64,000 bases of DNA from Azophilus sp965116165 (GCA_965116165.1 OZ220484.1:3286001-3350000); one strand, 5' to 3'; counted from the first letter of the stretch, positions 1 through 9,281 are shown. The notes: generated from the sequence alone by a model not told the origin. Made by a program: numbers and translations.

Positions 1-256
1 CGGGACACAGCAACGCACCGTGGACGCCGAGCAATGTGTGCATTGGTGCTTCTTCCTACCGGGCTTTCTGAAAATCCCGTTTCTGTCATCAATGGCTTGA
101 TGGACTGTCTTGAGCAAGCATTTGGAGCAATAAGCGGTAATCTCGTTGTTCATGTTGTTTGCTATCCGATTATCAACACAATTGGGGCCGTACTATCGGT
201 CAATGCCGTTGTGGTGCGCTTGTGGAGAAAAAATAAAGTGTGGATAGGCGGGTAAC
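1..256. other. Window edge, no gene recognised
   Basis: A 73-codon open frame exists on the plus strand, but it has no recognisable domain, no convincing ribosome binding site and no conserved motif. The stretch is more AT-rich than the adjacent ATPase gene. It could be intergenic DNA or the remnant of a lost gene. Confidence 0.4.
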
Positions 257-1825
257 TCACGGTGCCTGCCGATGGGTCCGCTTGGACACACCGGCGGAAA
301 ACGATCCGCCGGACACGCCCGATTCGTCGCCATCGCTGTTGTTCTCCAGACGCTTGTCGGGCCACGCGAACGCTGGCCAGGCACCGCGCGGCGTGGCTCC
401 GCCGATGTCCGGCGCACCCGCGTCCGCGCCCGCCTCAACTAGCGCTTGGGCCAGATCGACCCATTGGCACTCTGCGGCAATGTGCAGGGGCGTCCGTCCT
501 AGGGCATCCCTCGCCTCAAGATCGGATCCGGCGGCCATCAGGCGTCTCAGGTCATCAACTTGTCCGAGGGTTGCCGCAGTGTGCAGGCCGGGGTCTTGCA
601 TCGCCCTGACGGCGGCGTACCGAACTAGTGATGGAATCGGGCAGTCGCAATGCCATCCCCGGCTTTGCAATTGCAGAAATCCCAGTTCGATCAGGGCGTC
701 GCGCAACGTTTTTGACGCCCGTTCGTCCGCCGGGCCCGCCTCGCCGATGATCCGGATGGCGTCGCCTGGTCTGACAGGGCTGGCCGCGTCGATGGCGGCC
801 ATGGCGCGTCCCACCCATTGGTCATGGTCCAGCACGACCCCCTGGTAGCGCCCCCCGTAGTAGGAATCTCGCGTCTTGGCCGCCACCCGCCGCACGGCGT
901 CGATATCCACTCCTTCGAGCGAAGCCGGATTTCTGGACACGGCGAGCGCCTCGGCCAGAGCGCCAAGAAATCCGTTGGTGTGCATCGGCCAGCCCTGGGT
1001 ATCGAGGATCAGTGCGTCGGACCATGGTTCCCCGAGGGCATCGGGCGCGTCCACCCCGAAATGTCGCAGCCAACTGTCAGACAGGTCTCGGCACTCGGCG
1101 GGGGAAAGACGCTCCAGGACATGAATGCACTTTGCCTCGTTCGAGTAGCGGGAGATGTTGATGCCCTCCCGCTGCAAATGGCTTTGTAGATAACCGAGAC
1201 CCGCGAACACGGGCAGGATGGGGATATCGCCGACACGGCCCAGATGCAGGGACCGCAGAGCGTTGGCCGGCGGGGTGGACGGTTCCACCATTTGCGCCTC
1301 GTCGACCATCACGATGATCGGGGCTGGAAACGCAGCCGCCCGGTCCTGCCGCAGAAGCCTCCGCGACCCCGCGACGGTCGCCTGCTCCGCATCCTCGCCG
1401 ATAGCCTGATCACCTCCCGACAGATAGGTGGCGAGGGCACGAATGATGGCACCGCCCCATTTCTCCAAGGCGGATTCTGGCAGCGTCTGGCGAATGACCC
1501 TGCCTAGGCTCTCGACGTTGCCCAGCGCATCGACATTGAGGTTGACGCAGATCGGATTGTGCGGTCCGGGCGTGCCGCTCCCCCATTTTTCCTGAAGATG
1601 CCTGAGCAGCGCGGTTTTACCCGCCCCCGGTGCCCCCTGCACCAGGCGGGTCAGACCGGGGTCGTTCGCGTCGATGTCGCCGGACAGCCACATCTGGTGG
1701 GCGAGCGTGGCGGCATTGCCGATGTCTTGGATAACCGCGTTCCGTCCGACAAAAACCGGAGGTTGGGCGCGTGCTCCCTTGTTGGCATATTGGGTCAGGG
1801 ATACGCGCCGCTCCTCATCGTTCAT
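257..1825 (-). CDS. P-loop ATPase with C-terminal ankyrin repeats
   Basis: A 522-residue protein. Residues 64-71 form a Walker A motif (GAPGAGKT) and about 170-178 a Walker B (IIVMVDEAQ), so an AAA/STAND-like ATPase core is clear. From about residue 411 to 480 there are roughly two ankyrin repeats (LHTAATLGQVDDLRRLMAAG, then TPLHIAAECQWVDLAQALVE), followed by a polar tail with no repeat. No signal peptide or membrane segment is visible, so it should be cytoplasmic. I place the start at the ATG at 1825 because a strong GGAGGGAG site lies 6-7 bases upstream; the longer frame to 1948 reads into repeat A1. Function unknown: ankyrins suggest protein binding, the ATPase a switch or regulator. It stands alone, with no partner gene in the window. 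Confidence 0.8.
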   Translation of the reverse strand: MNDEERRVSLTQYANKGARAQPPVFVGRNAVIQDIGNAATLAHQMWLSGDIDANDPGLTRLVQGAPGAGKTALLRHLQEKWGSGTPGPHNPICVNLNVDALGNVESLGRVIRQTLPESALEKWGGAIIRALATYLSGGDQAIGEDAEQATVAGSRRLLRQDRAAAFPAPIIVMVDEAQMVEPSTPPANALRSLHLGRVGDIPILPVFAGLGYLQSHLQREGINISRYSNEAKCIHVLERLSPAECRDLSDSWLRHFGVDAPDALGEPWSDALILDTQGWPMHTNGFLGALAEALAVSRNPASLEGVDIDAVRRVAAKTRDSYYGGRYQGVVLDHDQWVGRAMAAIDAASPVRPGDAIRIIGEAGPADERASKTLRDALIELGFLQLQSRGWHCDCPIPSLVRYAAVRAMQDPGLHTAATLGQVDDLRRLMAAGSDLEARDALGRTPLHIAAECQWVDLAQALVEAGADAGAPDIGGATPRGAWPAFAWPDKRLENNSDGDESGVSGGSFSAGVSKRTHRQAP

Positions 1826-1910
1826 CGTCGAGCTCCCTCCCGCGGGCCTTGGGTTCTTGCGAGCACCGTGGCGTGCTAGGGAAGCGGCCAGTGCGGATTC
1901 ATTCTTGATC

Positions 1911-1997
1911 GGTAGTGTCGCCGCTTGACATTTGCATGAACCGAACATTGTGCGAGCCCCGGCTCGGCGGCATTCGAAAAGTCAAATTGATGCAACA
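1911..1997. repeat. Family A repeat, copy A1
   Basis: Shares the family A ends: a left TTGACATTTGCATGAACCGA block and a right CTCGGCGG..CGAAAAGTCAAATTGATGCAACAC block, which are imperfect inverted copies of each other. It lies just upstream of the ATPase gene and creates the spurious MFGSCKCQ-type N-terminal extension of that frame. Confidence 0.75.
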
Positions 1998-2570
1998 CCT
2001 CTTGATCCATTTGGGAATTATATCCATTAGTTGACAAAACCCAACATGTGGTGATTTCCCGCCACTAAATCCTCAATATATAGTGGTATGCTAACTTATG
2101 TATAAGTCCCATCCATTTTCGTGTTTGGAAGCCAGCAAATGAATAATATGCCCGTTGGCTTTGCAACACACGCCCAATGCCCAACAGCGGGCCGCCGTTT
2201 ATCTGGTTCCGACACATTTGGCTCTGCGCAACCGACCCTTCCACTGCCCCATGAGTCTCACTAGTGCGCCGTCTGAAAAATACGCATACGATTCATCCTG
2301 TTCGCGTCAGATCGTAATCATTTAATTTTAATGGGTATTTTTGCATATAGATCAATGCCGATTGGGCGGCGAGTTAATCGGACGGTACAATAGATCCGCG
2401 TCTGAAAGACCCCGGTCGAGTGCCTTCAAACAATCGAAGATGGCCCCTCTTGGTCTCAGATCCCCCAGCAGGTCGCGGGACTTTTGCCCCAGACCACCAA
2501 ACCCGCACATCAACTTTTATATCCCACTGTAGTAAATTTCGGCCGACCGAAACCCCGAGAGGCCCAACCG
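1998..2570. other. Intergenic, AT-rich stretch upstream of miaB
   Basis: No gene is supported. It contains a small dyad (CCACTA, about 15 bases, TAGTGG near 2062-2086) and a possible promoter described separately. The base composition is clearly more AT-rich than the flanking genes. Confidence 0.4.
2362..2391 (+). promoter_or_regulatory. Possible sigma-70 promoter for miaB
   Basis: TTGGGC at 2362-2367 and TACAAT at 2386-2391 are separated by 18 bases. They lie about 180 bases upstream of the chosen miaB start in an otherwise gene-free stretch. Pattern match only. Confidence 0.3.
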
Positions 2571-3923
2571 TTGTCAAAACACGGCCGCAACCGTCTTTTC
2601 ATTAAGACCCACGGATGCCAGATGAACGAGTACGATTCGGCGCGCATGGCGGATGCGCTGCGGGAGACCCATGGTTACGAGTTGGTCGAGTCGGCGGCCG
2701 AAGCCGATCTGATATTGCTGAACACCTGCTCGATTCGGGACAAGGCGCAGGCCAAGGTATTTGATCAGTTGGGCCGTTGGCGGCCGCTAAAGAAACGCAA
2801 TCCGGAGCTCTTGGTCGGTGTCGGCGGTTGCGTGGCGAGTCAGGAAGGAGCCGCGCTCACCGATCGCGCACCCTTTGTCGATATCGTCTTCGGGCCGCAG
2901 ACGCTGCACCGTCTGCCGGAGCTGGTTGAGCGGGCCAGGGTGCGCATTGCCGGCCCGGTGGTCGATGTCAGTTTTCCGGAAATCGAGAAGTTCGACCGGC
3001 TGCCGCCGCCCGGTGCCGATGGCCCGAGTGCGTTTGTTTCGGTCATGGAGGGTTGCAGCAGGTACTGTACTTTCTGCGTGGTGCCCTATACGCGCGGCGA
3101 GGAGATGAGTCGGCCCGTTGCCGATGTCCTGCGCGAAGTCGAGCAACTCGCGGCCCAGGGTGTTCGGGAGGTGAACCTGCTCGGCCAAAACGTCAACGCC
3201 TATCGGGGGCCGATCGAGGGCGACACGGCGGATTTGGCGGAGTTGATTCACTATGTCGCCGCTATCGACGGCATCGAGCGCATCCGCTATACCACCTCGC
3301 ACCCGGTGGAATTCAACGAAAACCTGATACGGGCCTATGCCGATGTGCCGGCGCTGGTCGATCACCTGCACCTGCCGGTGCAATCCGGTTCGGACCGCAT
3401 CCTGGCGGCCATGAAGCGCGGGCACACGGTGCTCGAATACAGGTCGAAGATTCGCAAGCTGCGCGCGGTGCGCCCCAACATCAGTATCTCCTCGGATTTC
3501 ATCGTTGGCTTTCCGGGTGAAACCGACGCGGATTTCAATGCCACCCTGGCCTTGATCGAGGAAATCGGTTTCGACCTATCATTCTCCTTTATCTACAGCC
3601 CGCGGCCCGGCACGCCCGCGGCGAGTATGCCGGACCCGACCGAGTTGACCGTCAAGAAACACCGTCTCGCCATTTTGCAGAGCCGTTTGCGCAAGCAGGC
3701 CGCCGCGATTGCCGAAGGTATGGTGGGCAGTCGCCAGCGCGTGTTGGTGACCGGCCGGTCAAAGCGGGGTGAGGGGCAACTGCAAGGACGCACCGAGAAT
3801 AATCGAGTGGTCAATTTCCCGGGCGACGACAAAAGCCTGGTCAATGCCTTCGCCAGGGTGCGGATTACCGAGGCCCTGCCGAATTCCCTGCGCGGCGAGC
3901 TTGATCGAGTGTCGGGGGGTTGA
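2571..3923 (+). CDS. miaB: tRNA-2-methylthio-N6-dimethylallyladenosine synthase MiaB
   Basis: MiaB is a radical-SAM methylthiotransferase that adds the 2-methylthio group to i6A37 in tRNAs reading UNN codons. The 450-residue protein has the UPF0004 N-terminal domain (IKTHGCQMNEYDSARMAD, LLNTCSIRDKAQ, GVGGCVASQ) with its three cluster cysteines, the radical-SAM cysteine motif C-x3-C-x2-C in GCSRYCTFCVVPYTRGEE, and a C-terminal TRAM domain (VLVTGRSKRGEGQLQGRTENN). I choose the TTG at 2571 (GAGAGG eight bases upstream) over the ATG at 2484, because the extra 29 residues are not MiaB-like and 450 residues is the usual length. The last codons and the TGA stop lie inside repeat A2. Confidence 0.95.
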   Translation: MSKHGRNRLFIKTHGCQMNEYDSARMADALRETHGYELVESAAEADLILLNTCSIRDKAQAKVFDQLGRWRPLKKRNPELLVGVGGCVASQEGAALTDRAPFVDIVFGPQTLHRLPELVERARVRIAGPVVDVSFPEIEKFDRLPPPGADGPSAFVSVMEGCSRYCTFCVVPYTRGEEMSRPVADVLREVEQLAAQGVREVNLLGQNVNAYRGPIEGDTADLAELIHYVAAIDGIERIRYTTSHPVEFNENLIRAYADVPALVDHLHLPVQSGSDRILAAMKRGHTVLEYRSKIRKLRAVRPNISISSDFIVGFPGETDADFNATLALIEEIGFDLSFSFIYSPRPGTPAASMPDPTELTVKKHRLAILQSRLRKQAAAIAEGMVGSRQRVLVTGRSKRGEGQLQGRTENNRVVNFPGDDKSLVNAFARVRITEALPNSLRGELDRVSGG

Positions 3924-3990
3924 CGAGGTGCGAACCGAACGGTACGCGAGTCTCGGCTCGGCGGAATTCGGGAAGTCAAATTGATACAAT
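3908..3990. repeat. Family A repeat, copy A2
   Basis: Left part AGTGTCGGGGGGTTGACGAG matches the A1 left end, and the right part CTCGGCGGAATTCGGGAAGTCAAATTGATACA is the family right end. It encodes the last residues and stop of miaB and runs straight into repeat C3. Confidence 0.7.
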
Positions 3991-4056
3991 TCCCGTCAAT
4001 GATGAGCGATAATTCGTCTGGGTCCGAATATCCACCGAAATGGGGCATTGCCTGCC
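3987..4056 (-). repeat. Family C repeat fragment, copy C3
   Basis: Read on the minus strand, this stretch aligns with the right half of C2 at 61880-61970: shared blocks are CGGTGGAT(A/G), CGGACCCAGACGAATTATCG and TCATTGACGGGAATTG. By eye about three quarters of positions match over roughly 60 bases. It forms the first codons of the RseC-like gene. Confidence 0.55.
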
Positions 4057-4328
4057 AAGGCTGTGCGCTTCGGTTTGCGGCGCGGAACTTTTGCCACGGG
4101 CCACCGGGTGATGACCCCCCCGGGCGGCGGCTGAATCTGGTATCGGGTCTGTGCCTGGGCATGCCGCTTGCCGCGTTGCTGGTTGGTGGCTGGATGGCCG
4201 AGACGCTGGTTGGTGGCGCCTGGTGGGCTATTGGCGGTTTTCTTGGCGCCTCGGCCGCCGTGTTCGGTATGCGGCGTCGCATGGATCTCTGGTTGCGAGA
4301 AGAAGTTGAAGTGAGGGCTAGGCTATGA
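3999..4328 (+). CDS. Shortened RseC/MucC-like membrane protein
   Basis: A 109-residue protein. After a repeat-derived N-terminus it has a C-x2-C...C cluster (ACQGCALRFAARNFC), then two hydrophobic segments (LVSGLCLGMPLAALLVGGWM and GGAWWAIGGFLGASAAVFGM) ending in a basic stretch. This is the layout of RseC/MucC, inner-membrane modulators of the sigma-E/AlgU response and of SoxR reduction. Family members are usually about 150 residues and have an N-terminal strand domain and a central hydrophilic part, both largely missing here. The gene overlaps mucD by four bases (ATGA), as mucC precedes mucD in pseudomonads. The start could be TTG 3981, ATG 3999 or ATG 4002. Repeat C3 supplies roughly the first 20 codons, so the gene may be 5'-truncated and only partly functional. 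Confidence 0.5.
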   Translation: MMSDNSSGSEYPPKWGIACQGCALRFAARNFCHGPPGDDPPGRRLNLVSGLCLGMPLAALLVGGWMAETLVGGAWWAIGGFLGASAAVFGMRRRMDLWLREEVEVRARL

Positions 4329-5683
4329 AAACCACCTGGACTGCATGGGTGGTATTGATGCTGGCGGGCACCGTCGCGCAGGCGGCGGAGTTGCCGGACT
4401 TTACCGAATTGGTGGATGCCCATTCCGCCTCCGTCGTCAACATCAGCTCGGAGCGTCCGGCGCGGGAGCAGTCGCGGCGCTCCGACGAATTCAACGACCT
4501 GTTTCGTCGATTCTTCCCGAACCCCAACCCTCCGTCGCCCAAGGGGCCGCGGCGCTCGCAAGGTTCCGGCTTCATCATCGACAGCGATGGCTACATCCTG
4601 ACGAACAATCATGTTGTGGGGGAAGCCGACAGGGTGGTGGTGCGTCTGAAGGACCGGCGCGAGCTCAACGCCGATGTGGTGGGCACCGACCCCGGGTCCG
4701 ATTTGGCGCTGCTGAAGGTGGAGGCGGAAGACCTGCAACCCGTACTGCTTGGCCGGTCGGCGACACTCGAAGTGGGTGAGTGGGTACTCGCTATCGGCTC
4801 GCCCTTCGGTTTCGAATACTCCGCCACCGCCGGTATCGTGAGCGGCAAGGGACGCAGCCTGCGCAACGAGAACTACGTGCCCTTCATTCAGTCGGATGTC
4901 GCCATCAACCCCGGCAATTCCGGCGGGCCGCTGTTCAATCTAGACGGTGAAGTCGTGGGCATCAATTCGCAGATTTATTCCAATTCCGGCGGCTATATGG
5001 GCATGTCCTTCGCCGTTCCCATCGATGTGGCGATGGAGGTTGCCGAGCAGCTCAGGCAGTCCGGGCGTGTGGCGAGAGGTTGGCTGGGGGTTGAGATCCA
5101 GCAGGTGAACCGCGAATTGGCGGAGAGCTTCGGCTTGAAACAGCCCCGGGGCGCGTTGATTACCCGGGTATTCCCGGACAGCCCGGGAGACAAGGGCGGT
5201 TTGCGGGCCGGCGACATTATCACCGAGTTCAACGACCGGGCCATCGACCGTTGGGACGAGTTGCCGCACTATGTTGGCCGGGTGGCGCCGGGCAGCGAAG
5301 CCAATGTCGGCCTGATGCGCGAGGGCAAGAAAATGGAATTGGAAATCGAGATTGGCGAGTTGCCGAGCGATAGCCTGGCGCAACGCGGCCAAACCGGCTC
5401 CGACGAGCTCTCCGTGCTTGGGCTCGCGGTCAAAGAGTTGCCGGAGGGCACGTCAGAGCGCCTGAACATTGATGGCGGCGTGGTGGTGGTGCATTCCGAA
5501 GGCCCCGCCTCGGAAGCCGGCATCCACGCCCGCGACATCATTACCCGACTGCACAATAAGCCGGTGGTTGACCTCGACAGTTTTCGTGAAATCTCCAGTT
5601 CCCTACCCAGGGGACGGAGTGTTTCGGTATTGATCGTGCGCGGCGAAAGGCCTCTGTTTGTTGCGCTTAGGGTTCCCGAATAG
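4325..5683 (+). CDS. mucD: Periplasmic serine protease DegP/MucD
   Basis: An HtrA-type periplasmic protease and chaperone that degrades misfolded envelope proteins and restrains the AlgU/sigma-E response in pseudomonads. The 452-residue protein starts with a signal peptide (about residues 1-20, AQA/AE cleavage). The catalytic triad is visible: His96 in ILTNNHVV, Asp126 in DPGSDLALL, Ser199 in NPGNSGGPLF. Two PDZ domains follow, one from about residue 255 (GWLGVEIQQVNRELAESFGL) and a shorter C-terminal one from about 360. It overlaps the upstream RseC-like gene and is followed by lepA, the arrangement found in Pseudomonas. algU, mucA and mucB are not nearby. Confidence 0.95.
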   Translation: MKTTWTAWVVLMLAGTVAQAAELPDFTELVDAHSASVVNISSERPAREQSRRSDEFNDLFRRFFPNPNPPSPKGPRRSQGSGFIIDSDGYILTNNHVVGEADRVVVRLKDRRELNADVVGTDPGSDLALLKVEAEDLQPVLLGRSATLEVGEWVLAIGSPFGFEYSATAGIVSGKGRSLRNENYVPFIQSDVAINPGNSGGPLFNLDGEVVGINSQIYSNSGGYMGMSFAVPIDVAMEVAEQLRQSGRVARGWLGVEIQQVNRELAESFGLKQPRGALITRVFPDSPGDKGGLRAGDIITEFNDRAIDRWDELPHYVGRVAPGSEANVGLMREGKKMELEIEIGELPSDSLAQRGQTGSDELSVLGLAVKELPEGTSERLNIDGGVVVVHSEGPASEAGIHARDIITRLHNKPVVDLDSFREISSSLPRGRSVSVLIVRGERPLFVALRVPE

Positions 5684-5741
5684 CCGGCCGGCATAGGCTT
5701 TTCACTACACTCGCCGCCGCTTTTCCGACGGCCCACCGCAC

Positions 5742-7532
5742 TTGCAGAGCCTCGACCACATTCGCAACTTCTCCATCATTGCGCACATCGATCATGGCAA
5801 ATCGACCCTGTCGGACCGCCTGATTCAGCATTGCGGAGGATTGAGCGAACGGGAAATGGCCGACCAGGTTCTTGATTCCATGGACTTGGAGCGGGAACGG
5901 GGCATTACCATCAAGGCGCAAAGCGTGACGCTCGACTATGAGGCGGCGAACGGCGGGCTGTTCCGACTCAATTTCATCGACACGCCAGGCCATGTGGATT
6001 TCAGCTACGAGGTATCGCGGTCGTTGGCCGCCTGCGAGGGGGCCCTATTGGTGGTCGATGCCGCCCAGGGCGTGGAGGCGCAATCCGTTGCCAACTGCTA
6101 CACCGCCATCGACAACGGACTGGAGGTTCTGCCGGTTCTGAACAAGGTTGACCTGCCGCAGGCCGAACCCGGCCGGGTCGCCCGGGAGATAGAGGACATC
6201 ATCGGATTGCCCACCGACGCGGCGCTTGAGGTCAGCGCCAAGACGGGGGAGGGCGTGCCCGCCTTGCTCGAACAAATCATCGAACGGGTGCCATCGCCAC
6301 AGACCGATCCGGCTGCACCGCTCAGGGCGTTGATCATCGACTCCTGGTTCGACAACTATCTCGGTATTGTCTCCCTGGTGCGTGTGATGTCCGGCGGCGT
6401 CGCCAAGGGCGACCGCATCGTATTGAAGTCGACGGGCAAGATCCATCCGGTCGACGAGGTTGGCTGTTTCCGTCCGAAACGAACCGCCACGGAGAGGCTC
6501 GGCGCCGGCGAGGTCGGTTATGTCATCGCCGGCATCAAGGAAATTCGTGGGGCGCCGGTGGGCGATACCCTGGTGTCGGCACACCACAGCGAGGTATCCG
6601 CGCTGCCGGGCTTCGCCAAGGCCAAGCCGCAGGTATACGCCGGCCTCTTCCCCCTCAACTCGGAGCGGTTCGACGACTTTCGGGCGGCGCTGGAAAAACT
6701 CAGGCTCAACGACGCATCGCTATTCTATGAACCGGAGTCGTCCGATGCGCTCGGTTTTGGCTTCCGCTGTGGATTCCTCGGCCTGTTGCACATGGAGATT
6801 GTGCAGCAGCGGCTGGAGCGGGAGTACGGCTTGGATTTGATTACCTCCGCCCCCACGGTGATTTATCAGGCGGAGTTGCCGGACGGTTCGCTGGTGGAGG
6901 TGGACAATCCCTCGGCGCTGCCGGAGCGCTACCTGTCGCTGCGCGAACCGATTGCGGAGGTCAACATATTGGTGCCCCAGGAGTTTGTCGGCAATGTGAT
7001 CAACCTCTGTGTGGAGCGGCGCGGTGTCCAGAAGGATATGCACTTCTCGGCCGGCCAGGTCTCAATGACCTGGGAGATGCCCATGAACGAGGTGGTCATG
7101 GATTTTTTTGACCGGCTCAAATCGGTAAGTCGCGGTTTCGGTTCGCTGGATTACGCCTTCCATCGCTACGTGGTCTCGAACCTGGTCAGGCTGGACATCC
7201 TCATCAACGGCGAGCGGGTCGATGCCCTGGCCGTGATCGTGCATCGCGACAACGCGCAGCGGCGCGGCAGGCAATTGGTGGAGACCATACGGGAACTGGT
7301 GCCGCGGCAACTGTTCGCCGTGGCGATTCAGGCGGCCATAGGCGGAAAGATCATCGCCCGCAAAACGGTGGGCGCCCTGCGCAAAAACGTTACCGCCAAG
7401 TGCTACGGCGGGGATGTAACGCGCAAGAAAAAACTGCTTGAGAAACAGAAGGCGGGCAAGAAGCGTATGAAACAGGTCGGCAGTGTGGAGATCCCGAAGG
7501 AAGCCTTTTTGGCGGCGTTGAAGCTCGACTGA
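5742..7532 (+). CDS. lepA: Elongation factor 4 (LepA), ribosome back-translocase GTPase
   Basis: EF4 is a translational GTPase that acts on mis-translocated or stalled ribosomes. The 596-residue protein carries the G motifs: G1 AHIDHGKS near residues 14-21, G3 DTPGHVDF, G4 NKVDLP, G5 SAKTGEG. The EF4-specific C-terminal domain is present (HRYVVSNLVRLDILINGERV, then a lysine-rich tail containing RKKKLLEKQKAGKKRMKQVG). The start is TTG at 5742; the reading MQSLDHIRNFSIIAHIDHGK matches the family N-terminus exactly. It is co-oriented with lepB, as in most gammaproteobacteria. Confidence 0.97.
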   Translation: MQSLDHIRNFSIIAHIDHGKSTLSDRLIQHCGGLSEREMADQVLDSMDLERERGITIKAQSVTLDYEAANGGLFRLNFIDTPGHVDFSYEVSRSLAACEGALLVVDAAQGVEAQSVANCYTAIDNGLEVLPVLNKVDLPQAEPGRVAREIEDIIGLPTDAALEVSAKTGEGVPALLEQIIERVPSPQTDPAAPLRALIIDSWFDNYLGIVSLVRVMSGGVAKGDRIVLKSTGKIHPVDEVGCFRPKRTATERLGAGEVGYVIAGIKEIRGAPVGDTLVSAHHSEVSALPGFAKAKPQVYAGLFPLNSERFDDFRAALEKLRLNDASLFYEPESSDALGFGFRCGFLGLLHMEIVQQRLEREYGLDLITSAPTVIYQAELPDGSLVEVDNPSALPERYLSLREPIAEVNILVPQEFVGNVINLCVERRGVQKDMHFSAGQVSMTWEMPMNEVVMDFFDRLKSVSRGFGSLDYAFHRYVVSNLVRLDILINGERVDALAVIVHRDNAQRRGRQLVETIRELVPRQLFAVAIQAAIGGKIIARKTVGALRKNVTAKCYGGDVTRKKKLLEKQKAGKKRMKQVGSVEIPKEAFLAALKLD

Positions 7533-7705
7533 TCCACCCGGCGCGATTGTCGGCCGCATTGCGTATAGGCCTCGCGACACGAATGCAGGTGAGTTCACCG
7601 CGCCTCGCTTCGACCACTATAATCGGCCTTCACGAATAGGCGTGGCTGGGCGGGAATTGCTTTGTTTCCCGTTTTATCCGGTGGGCTGGCGAGTCGGGGA
7701 ACCGC

Positions 7706-8461
7706 ATGGACATTGACTATCCACTTCTACTTACTTGGGCGGTGCTGATTAGCGGCGGCATTTGGCTGTTCGACGTTCTTGTGTTGAAGCCGCGTCGGGA
7801 GGAAGGTCGGCCGGTGCCCACCCTCGTTGAGTATGCGCGCTCGTTCTTCCCGGTTTTGGTATTTGTACTGGCGCTGCGCAGCTTTTTGGGGGAGCCCTAT
7901 CAGATTCCGTCGGAGTCCATGGTGCCAACGCTCGAGGTCGGCGATTTCATACTGGTCAACAAGTACGCCTACGGTATTCGCCTGCCGGTTTTGGGCACCA
8001 AGATCTTCGCGGTCGGGGTACCGGAGCGGGGCGACATCATGGTGTTCATCCCGCCGCACGATTCGCGCTACTTCATCAAACGGGTGATCGGGCTGCCGGG
8101 CGACCACATCCGCTACGAGAACAAGACGCTCTATATCAACGGCCAGCGGGCACGCTACGAATTTGTTCGCGAGTTCCACGACGTCATCGGCCGCAATACA
8201 GTGCCGGTTCGGGAGTATCTGGAAACCCTGGCCGACAAGCCACACACCACCTACCGCTACCCGACGCAGGAACGGGCCGGGGAGTGGGTGGTTCCCCAGG
8301 ATTCCTACTTCGTCATGGGAGACAACCGGGACCGGAGCGACGACAGCCGCCGTTGGAAGTTCGTTTCCGAATCGAAAATCGTCGGCAAGGCGGTCGCGAT
8401 CTGGGTGCATAAGGAGCCGGGGCTTCATTGGCCGACATTTGCGCGCAATCGCTGGATTTGA
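7706..8461 (+). CDS. lepB: Signal peptidase I
   Basis: LepB cleaves signal peptides from exported proteins at the outer face of the inner membrane. The 251-residue protein has two N-terminal membrane segments (about residues 7-27 and 46-62). The Ser/Lys dyad is visible as Ser71 in IPSESMVPTL and Lys125 in RYFIKRVIGLPGD, and the C-terminal box E (VMGDNRDRSDDSRRW) is present. It lies between lepA and rnc, 173 bases after lepA; no other gene is seen in that gap. Confidence 0.96.
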   Translation: MDIDYPLLLTWAVLISGGIWLFDVLVLKPRREEGRPVPTLVEYARSFFPVLVFVLALRSFLGEPYQIPSESMVPTLEVGDFILVNKYAYGIRLPVLGTKIFAVGVPERGDIMVFIPPHDSRYFIKRVIGLPGDHIRYENKTLYINGQRARYEFVREFHDVIGRNTVPVREYLETLADKPHTTYRYPTQERAGEWVVPQDSYFVMGDNRDRSDDSRRWKFVSESKIVGKAVAIWVHKEPGLHWPTFARNRWI

Positions 8462-8579
8462 CGGGCGCAACGGATAAGCCCGCCTTCCGGCGGATGGGTT
8501 GGTGTCCTGTCTTGCGAATACGCATACTATGTGGCCTGTGCGAACTGAACCCTAGCCGATTCGGCGGCGGACCAACAGG

Positions 8580-9281
8580 ATGGAACACTGGTTAGTGGGC
8601 GAAGACAACCGCCTGTCGGCATTGCAAAAGAAGCTTGGCTATCGCTTCGGGGACGAGCAGCTGCTTCGCCGTTCGTTGACCCACAGAAGCGCGGCCGGCC
8701 CACACAACGAACGCCTTGAGTTTCTCGGTGACGCGGTGCTCGGATATGTCGTGGGGGATTACCTGCATCGCACCCGGCGCAATCAACAGGAGGATTCGCT
8801 CACCCTGCTGCGCTCGGCCATCATCAAAAAGAAAACGCTCGCGGCGTTGGCCCGGGAGATTCGCTTGGGCGAGCATCTGTTCCTCGGCGTTGGCGAGCGA
8901 CGCTCCGGGGCCTGGCAGAGGGATTCATTGCTTGCCGATGCGTTGGAAGCCGTCATTGGGGCCGTACACGAAGACGGCGGCATCGAGGCGGCGCGCGCGC
9001 TCATCCTGCGCCTGTTTGGCAAGAAACTGGACAATCTTGCGGAAGACGCCGAAAAAGATCCCAAGAGCGTTTTGCAGGAGCGCCTGCAGGCCCGCGCATA
9101 CCCGCTCCCGGAATACCGCACCGTGACGACGGCCGGGCAACCCCATCGGCGCACCTTCAACATCGCCTGCGAACTGCCGGAAGTCGGCCTCTCCGTGTCG
9201 GCCTCCGCGCAGAGTCGCAAGGAGGCGGAAACACGGGCGGCCGCGCTCATGCTTGGCGAGTTGGAAAAGCGGGGCCTGTGA
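8580..9281 (+). CDS. rnc: Ribonuclease III
   Basis: RNase III cleaves double-stranded RNA in rRNA and mRNA processing. The 233-residue protein contains the signature NERLEFLGDAVLGY with metal-binding acidic residues, the second acidic pair in DALEAVIGAVHEDGG, and a C-terminal double-stranded-RNA-binding domain (DPKSVLQERLQARAYPLPEY ... AAALMLGELEKRGL). The ATG at 8580 is a few residues longer than usual; GTG at 8595 is an alternative. The stop overlaps the GTG start of era by four bases, so rnc and era are probably translationally coupled. Confidence 0.96.
   Translation: MEHWLVGEDNRLSALQKKLGYRFGDEQLLRRSLTHRSAAGPHNERLEFLGDAVLGYVVGDYLHRTRRNQQEDSLTLLRSAIIKKKTLAALAREIRLGEHLFLGVGERRSGAWQRDSLLADALEAVIGAVHEDGGIEAARALILRLFGKKLDNLAEDAEKDPKSVLQERLQARAYPLPEYRTVTTAGQPHRRTFNIACELPEVGLSVSASAQSRKEAETRAAALMLGELEKRGL

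Noticed and set aside
240..848. Plus-strand frame of about 200 codons
   Set aside because: Antisense to the ankyrin part of the ATPase; no ribosome binding site or domain.
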